Origin: Mucinivorans sp036654415
GTDB taxonomy: Bacteria > Bacteroidota > Bacteroidia > Bacteroidales > Rikenellaceae
DNA: 26,262 bases
NCBI GenBank assembly: GCA_036654415.1
Contig: JAVVSB010000028.1
Location: 1 to 26,262, forward strand
Direction of reading: 5' to 3'
This document shows positions 1 through 7,600 of the stretch, piece by piece. The notes beneath the pieces were generated by a model that was not told the origin of the DNA, did no database searches, and was given only the letters and a program-made list of their open reading frames with translations. The first letter of the stretch is position 1, and every line of letters starts with the position of its first letter. The translations under genes were made by a program, and so were the position numbers.

Positions 1-170
1 ACGGCATTCTCGCATGATAAATTATGGCAATTTGAGTTTTACCGGACAGCAATAAAAAATAATCAGCGAAACGCTCATTCAAAAAAATGTTTCGCTGAAA
101 GTGACTTGTTAAAGGACGACAAAGTAAGCTCCAGCTTTATGAGCTAGTCCACTGCTGAGAAACCCAACAA
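1..170. other. unassigned left edge
   Basis: I find no recognisable gene here. On the plus strand one frame is open from the left edge to a TAG at 145-147 (48 codons), so it could be the tail of a gene starting outside the window, but I do not recognise its product. A second plus-strand frame closes with TAA at 50-52. An imperfectly placed hairpin lies at 63-98: a 10-bp perfect stem (63-72 with 89-98) around a 16-base A-rich loop. It lacks a clear T-tract and may simply be part of an old mobile-element end or a weak terminator. Confidence 0.3.
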
Positions 171-232
171 TTATCTATAAAGAGCAAGCCCTCTGCAACT
201 AAGGTTGCAGAGGGCTTGCTCTTTATAGATAA
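171..232 (-). terminator. long perfect hairpin after mutB, likely terminator
   Basis: Bases 171-199 and 204-232 are perfect reverse complements (29 bp) around the 4-base loop 200-203. The minus-strand stop codon of mutB is at 241-239, so the stem begins six bases after it. The inner stem is GC-rich and the outer stem is AT-rich (CTCTTTATAGATAA on the exit side), which fits an intrinsic terminator. A stem this long and perfect is more than termination needs, so it may also protect the 3' end of the mRNA or be a target for processing. Confidence 0.8.
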
Positions 233-238
233 GGACGA

Positions 239-2380
239 TTACTCGGCCGAGAGAATCTCAAGAATCTTGATGGCGGCATCAGTAACTGGTGTGCCAGGAC
301 CAAAGATGGCCGCTGCACCTGCCTTGTAAAGAGCCTCGTAATCCTGAGCTGGAATAACCCCACCAACGATGACTACGATGTCGGGACGGCCCAACTTCTT
401 AAGTTCGGCCAATATCTGAGGCACCAAAGTCTTATGACCAGCAGCCAAAGAGCTTACCCCCACAACATGCACGTCGTTTTCAACAGCCTGTTTGGCAGCC
501 TCGGCTGGAGTCTGGAACAGAGGACCCATGTCCACGTCAAAACCTATATCGGCATAGCCAGTCGACACAACTTTGGCACCACGGTCGTGGCCGTCTTGGC
601 CCAACTTGGCAATCATAATACGTGGCTGGCGACCTTCACGCTTGGCGAAGTCGGCGGCCATGGCCTGAGCCTTTTCAAATTTTTCGTTATTTTTCACAGC
701 CGAAGAGTAGATACCTGAAATTGTACGAATAGTGGCCGAATAGCGACCAACGATAACCTCGCAAGCGTCAGAAATTTCGCCCAGCGTGGCGCGAACCTTG
801 GCAGCCTCGATGGCCAAAGCCAATAGATTGCCTTGGCCTGTCTTGACACATTCGGTAATGGCTGCAAGAGCCTTGTCCACATCAGATTGATTACGGGCAG
901 CCTTAAGGGCATTGAGACGTTCAATCTGAGAGATACGAACCGCTGTATTGTCGACATCCAAAATATCAATTGGGTCCTCTTTTTCTAAACGGTATTTATT
1001 GATACCCACAATAGTCTGCTCACCAGCGTCAATCTTAGCCTGAGTACGTGCGGCAGCCTCTTCGATACGCATCTTAGGGATACCTGTCTCGATGGCAGCG
1101 GCCATCCCACCCAACTTTTCAACCTCCTCAATCAAGGCCCAAGCCTTGTGAGCAATCTCGTTGGTTAGGCTCTCGATATAGTAGGAGCCAGCCCATGGGT
1201 CAACAGCCTTGCAAATGTTGGTCTCCTGCTGGATATAAATCTGAGTGTTACGGGCAATACGAGCCGAGAAGTCAGTTGGCAAGGCAATGGCCTCGTCCAG
1301 AGCATTGGTGTGTAGCGACTGAGTATGACCCAAGGCAGCAGCCATGGCCTCGATGGCTGTACGAGAGATGTTGTTGTAGGGGTCCTGCTCGGTGAGCGAC
1401 CATCCCGAAGTCTGGCAGTGTGTACGTAGAGCCAGCGACTTGGCCGACTTGGGGTTGAACTGTTTTACTATCTTAGCCCACAACATACGGGCGGCACGCA
1501 TCTTGGCAATCTCCATAAAATGGTTCATACCAATGGCCCAGAAGAAGCTCAAACGTGGTGCAAACGAGTCGATTGGCATACCAGCATTGACCCCCGCACG
1601 TAGATACTCTAACCCGTCGGCCAAAGTGTAGGCCAACTCAATATCGCAAGTGGCCCCAGCCTCCTGCATATGGTAACCCGAGATGGAGATGGAGTTGAAC
1701 TTAGGCATATTCTTAGAGGTGTACTCAAAGATATCGGCAATAATCTTCATCGAGAATTTTGGAGGATAGATGTAGGTATTACGAACCATAAACTCCTTCA
1801 AAATATCATTCTGGATGGTACCGCTAAGCTGTTCTAAGGTTGCACCCTGTTCCAAACCTGCCACAACGTAGAAGGCCAAAATAGGCATTACGGCTCCATT
1901 CATGGTCATCGAGACCGACATCTTGTCTAGGGGGATGCCGTCGAAGAGGACCTTCATATCCTCAACCGAACAGATAGAGACACCCGCCTTACCCACGTCA
2001 CCCACCACACGAACATGGTCAGCATCGTAACCACGGTGAGTGGCAAGGTCAAAGGCCACCGAAAGCCCCTTCTGACCTGAAGCTAAGTTTCGTTTGTAGA
2101 AGGCGTTGGACTCGGCCGCAGTGGAAAAACCTGCATACTGACGAACCGTCCAAGGACGCATAACATACATTGTTGAATAGGGACCGCGCAAGAAAGGCGC
2201 AAGACCAGCGGCATAGTTTAGGTGCTCCATACCCTCCAAATCCTTGGCCGAATATTCACCTTTGACAGCGATAAGCTCGGGGGACATCCACACCGAATTT
2301 TCGCAGCCTTTTTTGGACGAACAACCACAAGCAGCGGTGGGTTCACCCTTGAAATTTATTTCTGAAAAATTTGCTCTCAT
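239..2380 (-). CDS. mutB: methylmalonyl-CoA mutase, large (catalytic) subunit
   Basis: Adenosylcobalamin-dependent subunit that interconverts methylmalonyl-CoA and succinyl-CoA in the cytoplasm, in the route to or from propionate. The 713-residue length is normal. After an unusual N-terminal segment, the substrate-binding barrel begins near residue 40 (EGMEHLNYAAG, then FLRGPYSTMYV). The C-terminal cobalamin domain, from about 588, carries the DxHxxG signature as DGHDRG (596-601), with His598 as the expected lower axial cobalt ligand, followed by SSLAAGH and a glycine-rich VIVGGVIP strand. It lies 51 bases downstream of mutA and is probably co-transcribed with it; the gap contains AT-rich near-repeats (gaattatgaatt). 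The first 30 residues are odd: Cys18, Cys20 and Cys26 form a CxC-x5-C cluster that I do not expect in the family. No mutase chaperone or epimerase gene is present in the window. Confidence 0.97.
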   Translation of the reverse strand: MRANFSEINFKGEPTAACGCSSKKGCENSVWMSPELIAVKGEYSAKDLEGMEHLNYAAGLAPFLRGPYSTMYVMRPWTVRQYAGFSTAAESNAFYKRNLASGQKGLSVAFDLATHRGYDADHVRVVGDVGKAGVSICSVEDMKVLFDGIPLDKMSVSMTMNGAVMPILAFYVVAGLEQGATLEQLSGTIQNDILKEFMVRNTYIYPPKFSMKIIADIFEYTSKNMPKFNSISISGYHMQEAGATCDIELAYTLADGLEYLRAGVNAGMPIDSFAPRLSFFWAIGMNHFMEIAKMRAARMLWAKIVKQFNPKSAKSLALRTHCQTSGWSLTEQDPYNNISRTAIEAMAAALGHTQSLHTNALDEAIALPTDFSARIARNTQIYIQQETNICKAVDPWAGSYYIESLTNEIAHKAWALIEEVEKLGGMAAAIETGIPKMRIEEAAARTQAKIDAGEQTIVGINKYRLEKEDPIDILDVDNTAVRISQIERLNALKAARNQSDVDKALAAITECVKTGQGNLLALAIEAAKVRATLGEISDACEVIVGRYSATIRTISGIYSSAVKNNEKFEKAQAMAADFAKREGRQPRIMIAKLGQDGHDRGAKVVSTGYADIGFDVDMGPLFQTPAEAAKQAVENDVHVVGVSSLAAGHKTLVPQILAELKKLGRPDIVVIVGGVIPAQDYEALYKAGAAAIFGPGTPVTDAAIKILEILSAE

Positions 2381-2431
2381 TTTTTGTAATTAAGAATTAT
2401 GAATTATGAATTTTTTAGGGTTGCTCCTTAA

Positions 2432-4300
2432 TTAAATTCCTAATTCTTTAATGTAAGACTTAAGGGTGTCAAGCACATTGGCCTTGACGCTAATGAAGTG
2501 GCTAATGCCAGCGGCCTCCAACTCGGCCCGACAAGCAGGCTCGCCAGCCACAACCACAATGGCATGGCCCTTAAGAGCATTATACGCTTCGATGGCCAGA
2601 GTGGCGTAATCATCGTCCGAAGAGCAGATAACCACAATCTCGGACTTAGAGGCCAAAGCCTCGTCCACACCCTGAGCCACGGTCTCGAAGTAGGTGTTAT
2701 CCAAACAACGAATACCAGCGCAACCAAAGAAGTTGCAGGCAAACTGAGCACGGGCACGTGCAAAAGCCAAAGCCCCACAGGTGAGCATAAAGGCACGAGG
2801 ATTGCGCCCCGAACGGTCAACATCCATACGAAGAGCCTCGAAGGCCATGGCACCACGATAGGGCTTTAGGGTCTCGAACTCCTCCGTAGACTCCGCACAG
2901 CAGCACTTGGCCTTACCCTGGCAACGTAGAGCAACCTCCTTAGGCACATCCTCCGATACGACCTCTCCAAAATTAGGATACTGGTTAGTACCCAAAAGAG
3001 TATCACGACGGGTGGAGATATTCTTATCTTTTTGAGCCGAAGTGGCCAGAACTGTCTTTTGGATAAAGCCCTGTTTAAGAGCCTCAATATAACCACCTTT
3101 TTCTTCAACCTCTTTGAACAAATCCCAAGCTGCACTTGAAACCATATCGGTTAGATTCTCAACATAATAAGAGCCAGCAGCAGGGTCAACTACCTGATTC
3201 ATGTGAGCCTCCTCTTTGAGCAGTAGCTGAGCATTACGAGCAATACGCGATGAAAAATCGGTAGCCGCCTGCCAAGGATGGTTAAAAGGCATAACCTCGA
3301 TGGAGTCAACCCCCGCCAAGGCTGCCGACATAGCCTCGGTGGTGCCTCGCAAAACATTCACATAGGCATCATATACAGTCATGTTCCACTCCGATGTGGT
3401 GGCGTGCACCCTCATCTTGCTACTGCAACTGCGGGTAGGCTTATAGGCCTTGGTGATATTGGCCCACAACAGGCGAGCAGCACGGAACTTAGCAATCTCA
3501 AGGAAATAGTTGGGACCAATGGCCATATTGAACTTGATGGAAGGAGCCACCTGGTCGATGGTTAGACCGCGCGAGAGCATCTGAGCGCAATATTCGTGGG
3601 CCGCACTAAGGGCAAAGGCCAACTCCTGAACAGCATTGGAACCGCAAGAGTTAAAGAGCACCCCACTGGCACTAATAAAACGAAGACGGGTGAACTTTTC
3701 GCCCTTTTTAATTAGAGAGGCAATCTTGTCAAAACATTTGCCATCGGCACAAAATGACCCCTTCATCGAAGCCCGTTTAAGAGGGTCGATGCCAAAGGTG
3801 GCCCTCACCTGGTCGGCCTCATACCCCTCGCGAGTAATTTTGTCAATAAAGAGTGAGGCTACACCAGCCACTCCGCACCCCGAGAAGGCCAACTCCACAG
3901 CCTTAAGCTCGATGCCCGAAAGCAGAGCGTCAAGCTCAGTGGAGCTAAACTCCTTATTGTTGATGACCAACCCCAAAGAGTCGACCCCTTTACAGAGCAC
4001 CTCAAGGGCCTGCTTGTTGGCCTCGGCCACATCCTCCACCACAATGGTTTGACGCACAAGCCAATTACCACACGATTTGGCACCATTCACATAAGGGAAT
4101 TCACCTGCCTTACCACCCATGTGTTTAAGGTGTGTAAGGTCTTGAGCGCGATAAAAAGGCTGCACCGAAAAGCCCTCAAGCGTACGCCATACCAGACGTT
4201 TGTCGTAGTCCGCCCCCTTAAGGTCGGCGGTGATGACCTCCATCCATTTCTCAGAAGAGACTGGAGGAAACTCGGCCATCAATTTTGTTTTTTCTGCCAT
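2432..4300 (-). CDS. mutA: methylmalonyl-CoA mutase, small subunit
   Basis: Partner subunit of MutB in the heterodimeric mutase. The 622-residue protein shows the paralogous mutase barrel (SEKWMEVITADLKGADYD near the N-terminus, AAGSYYVENLTD in the middle) and a C-terminal cobalamin-like domain. That domain lacks DxHxxG; the equivalent region reads FMLTCGALAFARARAQF, which is expected because the small subunit does not bind B12. The start is the ATG at 4300-4298, giving the family N-terminus. It is the first gene of a mutA-mutB unit. A -7 element lies about 42 bases upstream. I saw no cobalamin riboswitch in the short leader. Confidence 0.95.
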   Translation of the reverse strand: MAEKTKLMAEFPPVSSEKWMEVITADLKGADYDKRLVWRTLEGFSVQPFYRAQDLTHLKHMGGKAGEFPYVNGAKSCGNWLVRQTIVVEDVAEANKQALEVLCKGVDSLGLVINNKEFSSTELDALLSGIELKAVELAFSGCGVAGVASLFIDKITREGYEADQVRATFGIDPLKRASMKGSFCADGKCFDKIASLIKKGEKFTRLRFISASGVLFNSCGSNAVQELAFALSAAHEYCAQMLSRGLTIDQVAPSIKFNMAIGPNYFLEIAKFRAARLLWANITKAYKPTRSCSSKMRVHATTSEWNMTVYDAYVNVLRGTTEAMSAALAGVDSIEVMPFNHPWQAATDFSSRIARNAQLLLKEEAHMNQVVDPAAGSYYVENLTDMVSSAAWDLFKEVEEKGGYIEALKQGFIQKTVLATSAQKDKNISTRRDTLLGTNQYPNFGEVVSEDVPKEVALRCQGKAKCCCAESTEEFETLKPYRGAMAFEALRMDVDRSGRNPRAFMLTCGALAFARARAQFACNFFGCAGIRCLDNTYFETVAQGVDEALASKSEIVVICSSDDDYATLAIEAYNALKGHAIVVVAGEPACRAELEAAGISHFISVKANVLDTLKSYIKELGI

Positions 4301-4342
4301 AGTTGTTGATATTTTGTTTATTAAAAGTTCACTTATGAGTTA

Positions 4343-4350
4343 CAAAGTTA
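4343..4350 (-). promoter_or_regulatory. Bacteroidota -7 element, mutA promoter
   Basis: TAACTTTG on the minus strand fits TAnnTTTG, 42 bases upstream of the mutA ATG. I could not place a convincing -33 TTG at the usual spacing. Confidence 0.5.
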
Positions 4351-4440
4351 CAAAATTCTTTGTACATATAGCGCACGTATATAGTAGAAAAATGACATCT
4401 CGTATAACTTTTTTTAGAAGCTGTTACGATTTCATTCTAA

Positions 4441-4602
4441 GAAGCTGTTTTAATCTCTTTCCACCATTTTATTACCACCCTTTTTGCACTCTTTTTCCGC
4501 TGATTTTTGAGCCGTAGTCCACTACCATCTCGGCAAATCATCGAAAAAAGAGCCTCAGAAATAGCAGTACGAAAAATTTTGAAAACAAATTAAAACAGCC
4601 TC
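4441..4602. mobile_element. candidate MITE (IS-derived, non-coding, 162 bp)
   Basis: The ends are inverted repeats: GAAGCTGTTTTAAT (4441-4454) and ATTAAAACAGCCTC (4589-4602), 13 of 14 bases matching. The flanks carry the same 3-base direct repeat TAA (4438-4440 and 4603-4605), as expected for a target duplication of the TNA type known for part of the IS5 family. The interior has no ORF. Only one copy is visible, so chance similarity cannot be excluded. It ends about 20 bases before the promoter of the next gene. Confidence 0.45.
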
Positions 4603-4620
4603 TAAGTGGAATAAATTTCT

Positions 4621-4628
4621 TATATTTG
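4621..4628 (+). promoter_or_regulatory. -7 element for SPOR-like gene
   Basis: TATATTTG fits TAnnTTTG and ends 18 bases before the ATG at 4647. This supports 4647 rather than the in-frame TTG at 4626, which lies inside the promoter itself. Confidence 0.6.
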
Positions 4629-4646
4629 TATCAAAATTACGAAGCT

Positions 4647-5390
4647 ATGAAAATAATAATTTTAACCTTGACGCTGCTTCTTTGCGCTCCAGCACTCCAG
4701 GCTCAGGTCACACGCGGCAAAAAAGCCGTTGGCGACAACAACACCACAGTCCGCCCGACCACCCAAGGCCGAGCCGATGTCAATTTCTACAACTCGCTAC
4801 TCAAAGCAAAAGAGAATGTAGAGAGTGCTATAACCAATCTACAAAACAGTTTGCCCGCTGGAGCCTCGGCCTCGAAGCAACGCAAGATGAATAAACTGAT
4901 GGCCCCACTAATTGAACAAAAGGCCATTATCCAACGACAGATAGATGCCATCCCAGAGAGCATAAAGAGCCCCGAAATAGCCTCTCAGCGACAAAAACAA
5001 CAGCGCGAGGCACTAGCTCAGGAGCTAATCGAGCGGGCCGCCACACTGGACGCCTCAAAACAAAACCAGGAACAGGTCTACAGCCAAGATAGTGAGCTGG
5101 ATGCCCTCTACCGCGGATATGTAGAGCAGCAAGAGAGCTCTTTCGACCCTTCTGAAGTGGTCTATCGCGTGCTCTTTGCCATAACCAAGAAGCCTGATTC
5201 TAAGATGTATAAGGTTTACAAAGATGTCTACGAACAGCGTATGGCTGGAGGTAAGACAGCCTACTACCAGGGCAACTACCGTAGCAAAGCTCAAGCCGAG
5301 CAGGCCTGTGTTGAGATTTTGGCCAAGGGCAAATACCGTGACGCCTTTGTGGTGGCCATGGTGGGCGACAAGAGGTTGCCTCTGAAGTAA
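4647..5390 (+). CDS. exported coiled-coil protein with SPOR-like C-terminus
   Basis: A 247-residue protein with an N-terminal signal peptide (MKIIILTLTLLLCAPALQAQ, cleavage probably after AQA). Residues about 45-150 are charged and Gln/Glu/Lys-rich and should be helical, probably coiled coil. The last ~75 residues (EVVYRVLFAITKKP, then AYYQGNYRSKAQAEQAC and YRDAFVVAMVGDKRLPL) follow the strand-helix-strand pattern of SPOR-like peptidoglycan-binding repeats common in Bacteroidota. It is therefore likely periplasmic and cell-wall associated, perhaps in division or wall remodelling; this role is inferred from the domain only. It is transcribed alone and converges with the ferredoxin/NuoB-like gene. 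The name and exact function are not recognised. Confidence 0.75.
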   Translation: MKIIILTLTLLLCAPALQAQVTRGKKAVGDNNTTVRPTTQGRADVNFYNSLLKAKENVESAITNLQNSLPAGASASKQRKMNKLMAPLIEQKAIIQRQIDAIPESIKSPEIASQRQKQQREALAQELIERAATLDASKQNQEQVYSQDSELDALYRGYVEQQESSFDPSEVVYRVLFAITKKPDSKMYKVYKDVYEQRMAGGKTAYYQGNYRSKAQAEQACVEILAKGKYRDAFVVAMVGDKRLPLK

Positions 5391-5422
5391 AGTGACTTCT
5401 AAAAATTAATATAAGTCCACTT
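5390..5422. terminator. weak hairpin between convergent genes
   Basis: AAGTGACTT (5390-5398) can pair with AAGTCCACTT (5413-5422) with one bulged base around an AT-rich loop. It overlaps the stop of the plus-strand gene and the stop of the minus-strand gene, so it could serve both, but the stem is short and no clean T-tract follows. Confidence 0.25.
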
Positions 5423-6170
5423 ATTTGCCAACCAACGCTCTCAGACCGCCGATAAAGGTCAGCGGATGAGGTGGATTCCCTGGGATATAAAGCTCTGGGG
5501 TGTGGCGAGTAAGCGGTGAGCGGTCGATTTGAGGTGAATCGGCAAAGAGGCCGCCAGAAATGGCATCACTACCCACGACAATCAACAACCGAGGCTGGGG
5601 AATGGCTGCAAAAGTGGCCTCTAAAGGTCCCGACATAGCCCGCGTAATGGGGCCCGTAACCACTAGAGCATCACAATGGCGAGGCGAGGCCGTAAAATCA
5701 ATACCCCAACGCCTCATATCAAAATTCACATTCCCAGCAGCATCCAACTCAGCCTCCGAAGAGCCATCGCCTCCAGCGCAAAGCTCTCTGAGGTGCAGCG
5801 AGTTGGCAAACATACGATGAGGCTTTTCTAAGCCTCGCAGCACAAAGGGGTGGTCTGGGCTCACCACCAAATCCTCACGCGAAAATGCCCACATACGATG
5901 CTCATTGGTAAAGACAATCTGAGAGGGTGCAATCCGTTGACACTCACCACAAAACAAGCAACGCCCCATATCCAACGAAAAGGGGTCGGACATAAGAGCC
6001 CCCGTGGGGCAGAGCTCTGCGGCACGAGCAAGTTGCTCCCTAGAATAGCTCTCAACGCTATTTTTCAACACTGGCACACCACGAAAAATCTCGGGCAGAG
6101 TGACACTCTCGGGCGATTTTATATATTGACTACCGTGTTCAAGGAGTATTTTTAGGGTGCTGCGTATCAT
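5421..6170 (-). CDS. ferredoxin / NuoB (HycG)-like fusion lacking N2 cluster cysteines
   Basis: A 249-residue cytoplasmic protein with two parts. Residues ~45-95 are a ferredoxin-type domain: CLFCGEC (Cys71, 74, 77) plus Cys54 in LCPTGAL can hold one [4Fe-4S] cluster; the second cluster of the usual two is missing. Residues ~122-249 match the small subunit of group 4 hydrogenases and complex I (SLHLRELxAG, FASPRHxDALVVTGPIT, VVGSDAISGG, IPGNPPHP). The family binds cluster N2 through four Cys (CxxC, GxCA, GCPP). Here the aligned positions are Asp135, Ser138, Asp202 and Asn232, so all four ligands are gone while the surrounding fold motifs remain. The reading frame is intact and the codons are unambiguous. 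No large subunit, membrane subunit or hydrogenase maturation gene is nearby. It may be a partner of a distant complex or a repurposed electron carrier; function is unknown. Confidence 0.8.
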   Translation of the reverse strand: MIRSTLKILLEHGSQYIKSPESVTLPEIFRGVPVLKNSVESYSREQLARAAELCPTGALMSDPFSLDMGRCLFCGECQRIAPSQIVFTNEHRMWAFSREDLVVSPDHPFVLRGLEKPHRMFANSLHLRELCAGGDGSSEAELDAAGNVNFDMRRWGIDFTASPRHCDALVVTGPITRAMSGPLEATFAAIPQPRLLIVVGSDAISGGLFADSPQIDRSPLTRHTPELYIPGNPPHPLTFIGGLRALVGK

Positions 6171-6192
6171 TGTGGATGAAAGTTTGTTTCTA

Positions 6193-6200
6193 CAAAGGTA
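6193..6200 (-). promoter_or_regulatory. -7 element for ferredoxin/NuoB-like gene
   Basis: TACCTTTG on the minus strand fits TAnnTTTG and ends 22 bases before the ATG at 6170. Confidence 0.55.
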
Positions 6201-6210
6201 GAAATTTTTT

Positions 6211-6218
6211 TATCTTTG
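6211..6218 (+). promoter_or_regulatory. -7 element for sulfatase, near-leaderless
   Basis: TATCTTTG matches TAnnTTTG and ends only 4 bases before the sulfatase ATG at 6223. A TTTG at 6183-6186 may be the -33 element, although the spacing is long. Transcription would start at or next to the A of the start codon. Confidence 0.6.
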
Positions 6219-6222
6219 TAGT

Positions 6223-7593
6223 ATGAACAAACTCCTACTACTGGGGCTGGTGCCGTTGACTACAGCCGCCCAAAACAGCAACCAAGCCAAGATAAACGTG
6301 GTCTTTATCCTTGCCGACGACATGGGCATAGGTGACGTAGGGTGCTATGGACAACGCACCATCCCCACACCCAATATAGACTCGCTAAGTGCCCATGGTA
6401 TGCAATTTATGCAACACTATAGCGGTTCGACGGTGAGTGCCCCCTCACGTGCGGCCCTACTCACGGGCAAGCACACGGGACACGCGGCCATCCGCTGCAA
6501 CTTTGTGGGGCTACGAGAAAAAGATGGTTCCATCAAAGACTATCCACTACCCAAAGAGGAGCTAACTGTGGCTGAAATTTTCAAAACCCGTGGCTACTCC
6601 ACTGCCGTGGTGGGCAAATGGGGGCTGGGCAGCACCACCGACCAGGGAAGCCCTCTAAAGCAGGGGTTCGACTACTTCTACGGCTACCAAACCCATATTG
6701 ACGCTCACAGAGCCTATCCTGCATGCCTGTGGGAGAACGACACTCGTGTGGAGTTAGGCGGCAAAACATATGCCGATGAACTGATTGTGCAAAAGGGGCT
6801 AGATTTTATTGACCGCAATAGCACGAAACCATTTTTTCTCTACATAGCCACCACACTACCACATGCCGACCTACTGGTACCCGAACAGGAGATAAAACCT
6901 TGGCTAGGCAAATTCACCGAAAAGCCCTACACGGGTGGCTATGCCGCTCAGCCCACCCCACGCGCAGCCTACGGAGCCATGATAACCCGCGTGGACAACA
7001 CGGTTGGACGAGTGGTAAAGCAACTCAAAGCACTGGGAATTTACGAAAAGACACTTATTATATTCACCTCGGACAACGGCACTCATAGCGAAGGGGGGCA
7101 CGACCCCTCCTATTTTGGCAGTAACAGCCTCTATCGGGGCACAAAACGCGACCTGTACGAGGGTGGAATTCGCACCCCAATGGTGGCCTGCTGCCCAAAT
7201 CTTATTGGTGCAGGGTCGGTGAGCTATCACGTGGGTGCCTACTGGGATTTTCTGCCCACAATATGTGAACTCACAGGGGCAGACACTCCCCTCAACACGG
7301 ATGGCATATCATACCTACCAACCCTTAAGGGAGAGGGTAGGCAAAAGGAACACCAATATCTATATTGGGAATTTCACGAACAGGGTGGCAAACAGGCCGT
7401 CTTGGAGGGTGGACAATGGAAACTAATCAGGCTAGGGGTCTACAAAGCACCCCATTACGAACTATACAACTTGGCTCGCGACCCAAAAGAGTTACGCTCA
7501 GTGGCGGTTGAATTTCCACAAAAAGCGGCACAGCTATCCCACGTAATGGACTCCATGCGCACCGAAAACAAGGTGTGGTATTTCCAACAATAG
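6223..7593 (+). CDS. exported sulfatase, serine-type (arylsulfatase family)
   Basis: A 456-residue alkaline-phosphatase-superfamily sulfatase that would cleave sulfate esters, probably from sulfated glycans or mucin. The signal peptide covers residues 1-17 (hydrophobic LLLLGLVPLTTAA), placing it in the periplasm or outside. Metal-binding aspartates lie at 32-33 (ILADDMGIGD). The active-site signature is SAPSR (72-76) followed by AALLTGKHTGH, so Ser72 is the residue converted to formylglycine; serine-type enzymes need a radical-SAM anaerobic maturase, which is not in this window. FTSDNGTHSEGG supplies the second metal/substrate cluster. There is no SusC/SusD pair or other glycan gene next to it, so the substrate cannot be inferred. 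It converges with the amidohydrolase gene with only seven bases between the stops. Confidence 0.93.
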   Translation: MNKLLLLGLVPLTTAAQNSNQAKINVVFILADDMGIGDVGCYGQRTIPTPNIDSLSAHGMQFMQHYSGSTVSAPSRAALLTGKHTGHAAIRCNFVGLREKDGSIKDYPLPKEELTVAEIFKTRGYSTAVVGKWGLGSTTDQGSPLKQGFDYFYGYQTHIDAHRAYPACLWENDTRVELGGKTYADELIVQKGLDFIDRNSTKPFFLYIATTLPHADLLVPEQEIKPWLGKFTEKPYTGGYAAQPTPRAAYGAMITRVDNTVGRVVKQLKALGIYEKTLIIFTSDNGTHSEGGHDPSYFGSNSLYRGTKRDLYEGGIRTPMVACCPNLIGAGSVSYHVGAYWDFLPTICELTGADTPLNTDGISYLPTLKGEGRQKEHQYLYWEFHEQGGKQAVLEGGQWKLIRLGVYKAPHYELYNLARDPKELRSVAVEFPQKAAQLSHVMDSMRTENKVWYFQQ

Positions 7594-7600
7594 GGCACGC

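Larger units (their letters stand above)
4301..4646. other. gene-free divergent intergenic region
   Basis: This 346-base gap between mutA and the SPOR-like gene carries stop codons in all frames and no recognisable gene. It holds the mutA promoter, a candidate MITE (4441-4602) and the plus-strand promoter at 4621. A partial extra copy of the MITE end (AGAAGCTGTT, 4416-4425) sits about 23 bases before the element. Confidence 0.6.

Noticed and set aside
4301..4345. Possible cobalamin riboswitch before mutA
   Set aside because: The leader between the -7 element and ATG is about 42 bases, too short for the fold, and no B12-box sequence was seen.
4415..4450. Two AGAAGCTGTT copies 23 bases apart as a CRISPR or operator array
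   Set aside because: Only two copies, unequal context; one is the MITE end and the other a likely relic of it. No CRISPR repeats occur in the window.
4230..4517. 95-codon plus-strand open frame over the mutA start and the following gap
   Set aside because: Overlaps mutA antisense, runs into the MITE candidate, and shows no family motif.
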